NCBI GenBank assembly: GCA_951812975.1
Contig: CATOTC010000002.1
Span: 124,001 to 188,000 of the forward strand
DNA from: an uncultured Acidimicrobiales bacterium
GTDB taxonomy: Bacteria; Actinomycetota; Acidimicrobiia; Acidimicrobiales; Aldehydirespiratoraceae
Length of the DNA: 64,000 nt
Direction of reading: 5' to 3'
The notes beneath the pieces are model-generated. The model ran no database searches. It was given only the letters and a program-made list of their open reading frames with translations, and was not told where the DNA came from. This document shows, one piece after another, positions 62,426 to 64,000 of the stretch. The stretch's first letter is position 1, and each line of letters starts with the position of its first letter. Position numbers and translations under genes: made by a program.

Positions 62426-63199
62426 ATGGACACAAGAGGCGCAACAATCGTAGTAACCGGAGGGGCCAGCGGAATCGGTCGGGCCATGGCTCAACGCTTC
62501 TCGGCCGACGGGGCGGGCTCTCTGGTGATCGTCGACACCGACGGTGACGGAGCCGTCGCCGTGGCTGCTGAGCTCGGTGCGAGCGCCGAGGTGCTCGACG
62601 TCACCGACGAGTCCGCGGTCATCGAATTGATCGCGCGCATCGAGTCGGAGCTCGGCGCTATTGATCTGTGGTGCGGGAACGCCGGCATCTCCGCGTACGG
62701 CGGAGTTGAACTCGACAACGACACTTGGAACGCCATCTGGAACGTGAACGTGATGGCCCACGTCATCGCCGCACGTCACCTGGTTCCCCGCTGGATTGAA
62801 CGCGGCGGTGGACACCTGCTGCTGACCGCGTCAGCGGCCGGCCTGCTCACCAACCTGGGGACCGCCCCCTATGCCGTCACCAAGCATGGCTGCGTTGCGC
62901 TCGCAGAGTGGATCGCCATCACCTACGCGGAACACGGGATACGCGTGTCATGCCTGTGTCCTATGGGTGTGCACACCCCCATGACCGAGGCCGACGGCGA
63001 ACTGGCTATCGAGGTTGTGAAGGCCATGGGAATGATTGAGCCTTCGCAAGTGGCTGACGCGGTGGCTGTCGGGCTGGCCAACGACGACTTCTTGATCCTT
63101 CCCCATCCAGAGGTTGCTCTCTATGAGCAGCGTCGCGCCGGTGATCGCCAACGCTGGCTGACCGGAATGCAGAAGCTCCAAGCCTCGTTGATTTCCTAG
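62426..63199 (+). CDS. short-chain dehydrogenase/reductase
   Basis: 257 residues. VTGGASGIGRAMAQRF is the NAD(P)-binding TGxxxGxG site, CGNAGISAYGG the NAG motif, and TASAAGLLTNLGTAPYAVTKHG the catalytic Ser-Tyr-xxx-Lys set. The aspartate at VIVDTDGDG suggests NAD preference. The substrate is unknown. Leaderless-type start. Confidence 0.92.
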   Translation: MDTRGATIVVTGGASGIGRAMAQRFSADGAGSLVIVDTDGDGAVAVAAELGASAEVLDVTDESAVIELIARIESELGAIDLWCGNAGISAYGGVELDNDTWNAIWNVNVMAHVIAARHLVPRWIERGGGHLLLTASAAGLLTNLGTAPYAVTKHGCVALAEWIAITYAEHGIRVSCLCPMGVHTPMTEADGELAIEVVKAMGMIEPSQVADAVAVGLANDDFLILPHPEVALYEQRRAGDRQRWLTGMQKLQASLIS

Positions 63200-63222
63200 C
63201 GCTGGCTCCCTGAGAGCCGCCT

Positions 63223-63284
63223 TCATCCCGAAATCTGCGCGATCAGCTACATCCTGTGTGGTTGAACGCGCAGATTTGGGGTGA
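63223..63284. repeat. long imperfect inverted repeat between convergent genes
   Basis: Arms 63223-63241 and 63267-63284 (about 18 bp, containing AAATCTGCGCG and CGCGCAGATTT) pair with about two mismatches around a 25-base loop. It lies between the SDR gene and the LLM gene ends. There is no T-tract, so a bidirectional terminator is possible but not typical. Confidence 0.8.
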
Positions 63285-63290
63285 GACCCC

Positions 63291-63372
63291 GCGCGGCTCC
63301 GGCTACGCCCGGCGAAAGCAACACCCACGCCCGGCGAAAGCACAGCGCGGCTCCGGCCACGCCCGGCGAAAG
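63291..63372. repeat. repeat family 2, three tandem partial copies at the LLM gene stop
   Basis: GCGCGGCTCCGGCTACGCCC followed by GGCGAAAGC occurs at 63291 and, with one change, at 63345; a shortened copy lies between. The last copy abuts the stop codon of the LLM gene (63373). Confidence 0.85.
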
Positions 63373-64000
63373 CTAGCGCGCCAGGCCCTCGATTGCCTCG
63401 TCGATCTCGACGCCGGGAAACGGCATGATCGCCAGTGCCGGACAGGTCACGCCGTTGTCAATGTAACGCTGCACATGGGCTCGACACTCGTCGTAACTCC
63501 CGTGCACGATCAACTCGTCGATGATGTGGTCGGGGATCTTATTGAGCGCGCCCTTGCGGTCGCCCGCCGCCCACTGGTCCCAGTGCTCGCCCAGAGCGTC
63601 ACCCCGCCCCATCCACTCATGGAAAGCCTTGTAGACAGGGACGTTGAGGTAAGCCGCAGCCACAAACTTGCCCGTGGCCCGAGCCGCTTGTGCATCGGCT
63701 GTGGGAGCCACGAAGATGCGGGCAACTATCTCCGCATCAGGATTCTCGGCCCGGACGATCCCCGACACGGTCGCCGCGTTGTCCGCTGAGAGCCAGTTGA
63801 CTATGGCACCGTCGCTCTCACGTCCGGCCATGCGCAGCATGCCTTCACGCAACGCTGCGACCAGGATCGGCACCGGCTGTTCGGGGACCAGACCGAGGCG
63901 GAATCCCTTGATTGAGAAGCTGTCGTATTCTTCGCTGACCTTCTCTCCGGAGAGCGCGGACCTCAAGAAGCGGACGATGTCGCGGGTCTGCTTGTACGGC
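63373..64000 (-). CDS. LLM-class F420-dependent oxidoreductase (C-terminal part)
   Basis: The 209 residues visible continue past the right edge (earliest residues PYKQTRDIVRFLRSALSGEK). VPILVAALREGMLRMAGRESDGAIVNWLS is the typical luciferase-like monooxygenase core strand-helix, followed by IFVAPTADAQAARATGKF and the family C-terminus (IVHGSYDECRAHVQRYIDNG). Such enzymes use coenzyme F420 in actinobacteria. The start and cofactor-binding N-terminus are outside the window. Confidence 0.85.
   Translation of the reverse strand, partial: PYKQTRDIVRFLRSALSGEKVSEEYDSFSIKGFRLGLVPEQPVPILVAALREGMLRMAGRESDGAIVNWLSADNAATVSGIVRAENPDAEIVARIFVAPTADAQAARATGKFVAAAYLNVPVYKAFHEWMGRGDALGEHWDQWAAGDRKGALNKIPDHIIDELIVHGSYDECRAHVQRYIDNGVTCPALAIMPFPGVEIDEAIEGLAR

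Overview
The window looks like chromosomal DNA of a high-GC actinobacterium, most likely an uncultured member of the Acidimicrobiia (inference). The support is NucS/EndoMS mismatch repair, a fused 2-oxoglutarate decarboxylase (Kgd), a SepIVA-like coiled-coil gene, UvrD2 with an HRDC-like tail, an F420-type LLM oxidoreductase, and many genes with no Shine-Dalgarno site but a TANNNT box 6-9 bases before the start codon (leaderless mRNAs). No rRNA or tRNA gene was found.

Layout. 1-5.4 kb: left-edge part of a type I-G (formerly I-U) CRISPR-Cas operon (csb1/cas7, csb2/cas5-6, start of cas3), all on the minus strand. A NYN-domain nuclease gene and a decayed second copy of the 3' end of the neighbouring ferredoxin reductase gene lie beside it, so this appears to be an inserted island. 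5.4-13.6 kb: a methylated-amine operon (two FAD/GcvT dimethylglycine-sarcosine dehydrogenase-like proteins, a non-pyrrolysine MttB-family methyltransferase, ferredoxin, ferredoxin reductase). 13.9-28.4 kb: an APH-like kinase, then the conserved actinobacterial core block smc, mutM-like, rnc, acpP, plsX, rpmF, yceD, sepIVA-like, coaD, rsmD, recG, DAK/FakA-like, with a small zinc-ribbon gene and a cold-shock-like gene on the other strand. The mutM-like protein has lost most catalytic residues. 28.5-33.8 kb: ATP-type PEP carboxykinase, a small Lrp-type domain protein, a membrane protein, an AMACR-like CoA transferase/racemase, a 26-bp tandem array of about 23 units, and an alpha/beta hydrolase. 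33.8-37.8 kb: TPP riboswitch and thiBPQ thiamine transporter. 37.8-51.7 kb: zincin, uvrD2, broken vapC, Kef-type antiporter, xthA, kgd, ettA, thioesterase, DUF35 and thiolase-like genes. 51.8-57.9 kb: hydrolase and sulfate activation (cysD, cysN, cysC, with cysQ nearby), a broken Na/phosphate symporter, and an aquaporin. 57.9-64 kb: nucS, vanW-family, geranylgeranyl-reductase-like, PAP2, a small unknown gene, an SDR, and the 3' part of an LLM/F420 oxidoreductase.

Two window-wide patterns stand out. First, leaderless TANNNT starts recur across the host genes but not in the CRISPR/NYN island, whose genes carry Shine-Dalgarno sites. Second, short direct tandem duplications (11-26 bp) repeatedly sit exactly on or beside stop codons (thiP/thiQ, the zincin gene, cysN, a hydrolase, cysQ/aquaporin, and the 26-bp array). 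The most unusual case is the thiP-thiQ junction, where 17-bp duplication has produced a chain of GTGA-overlapping hexapeptide mini-ORFs that leads into thiQ.
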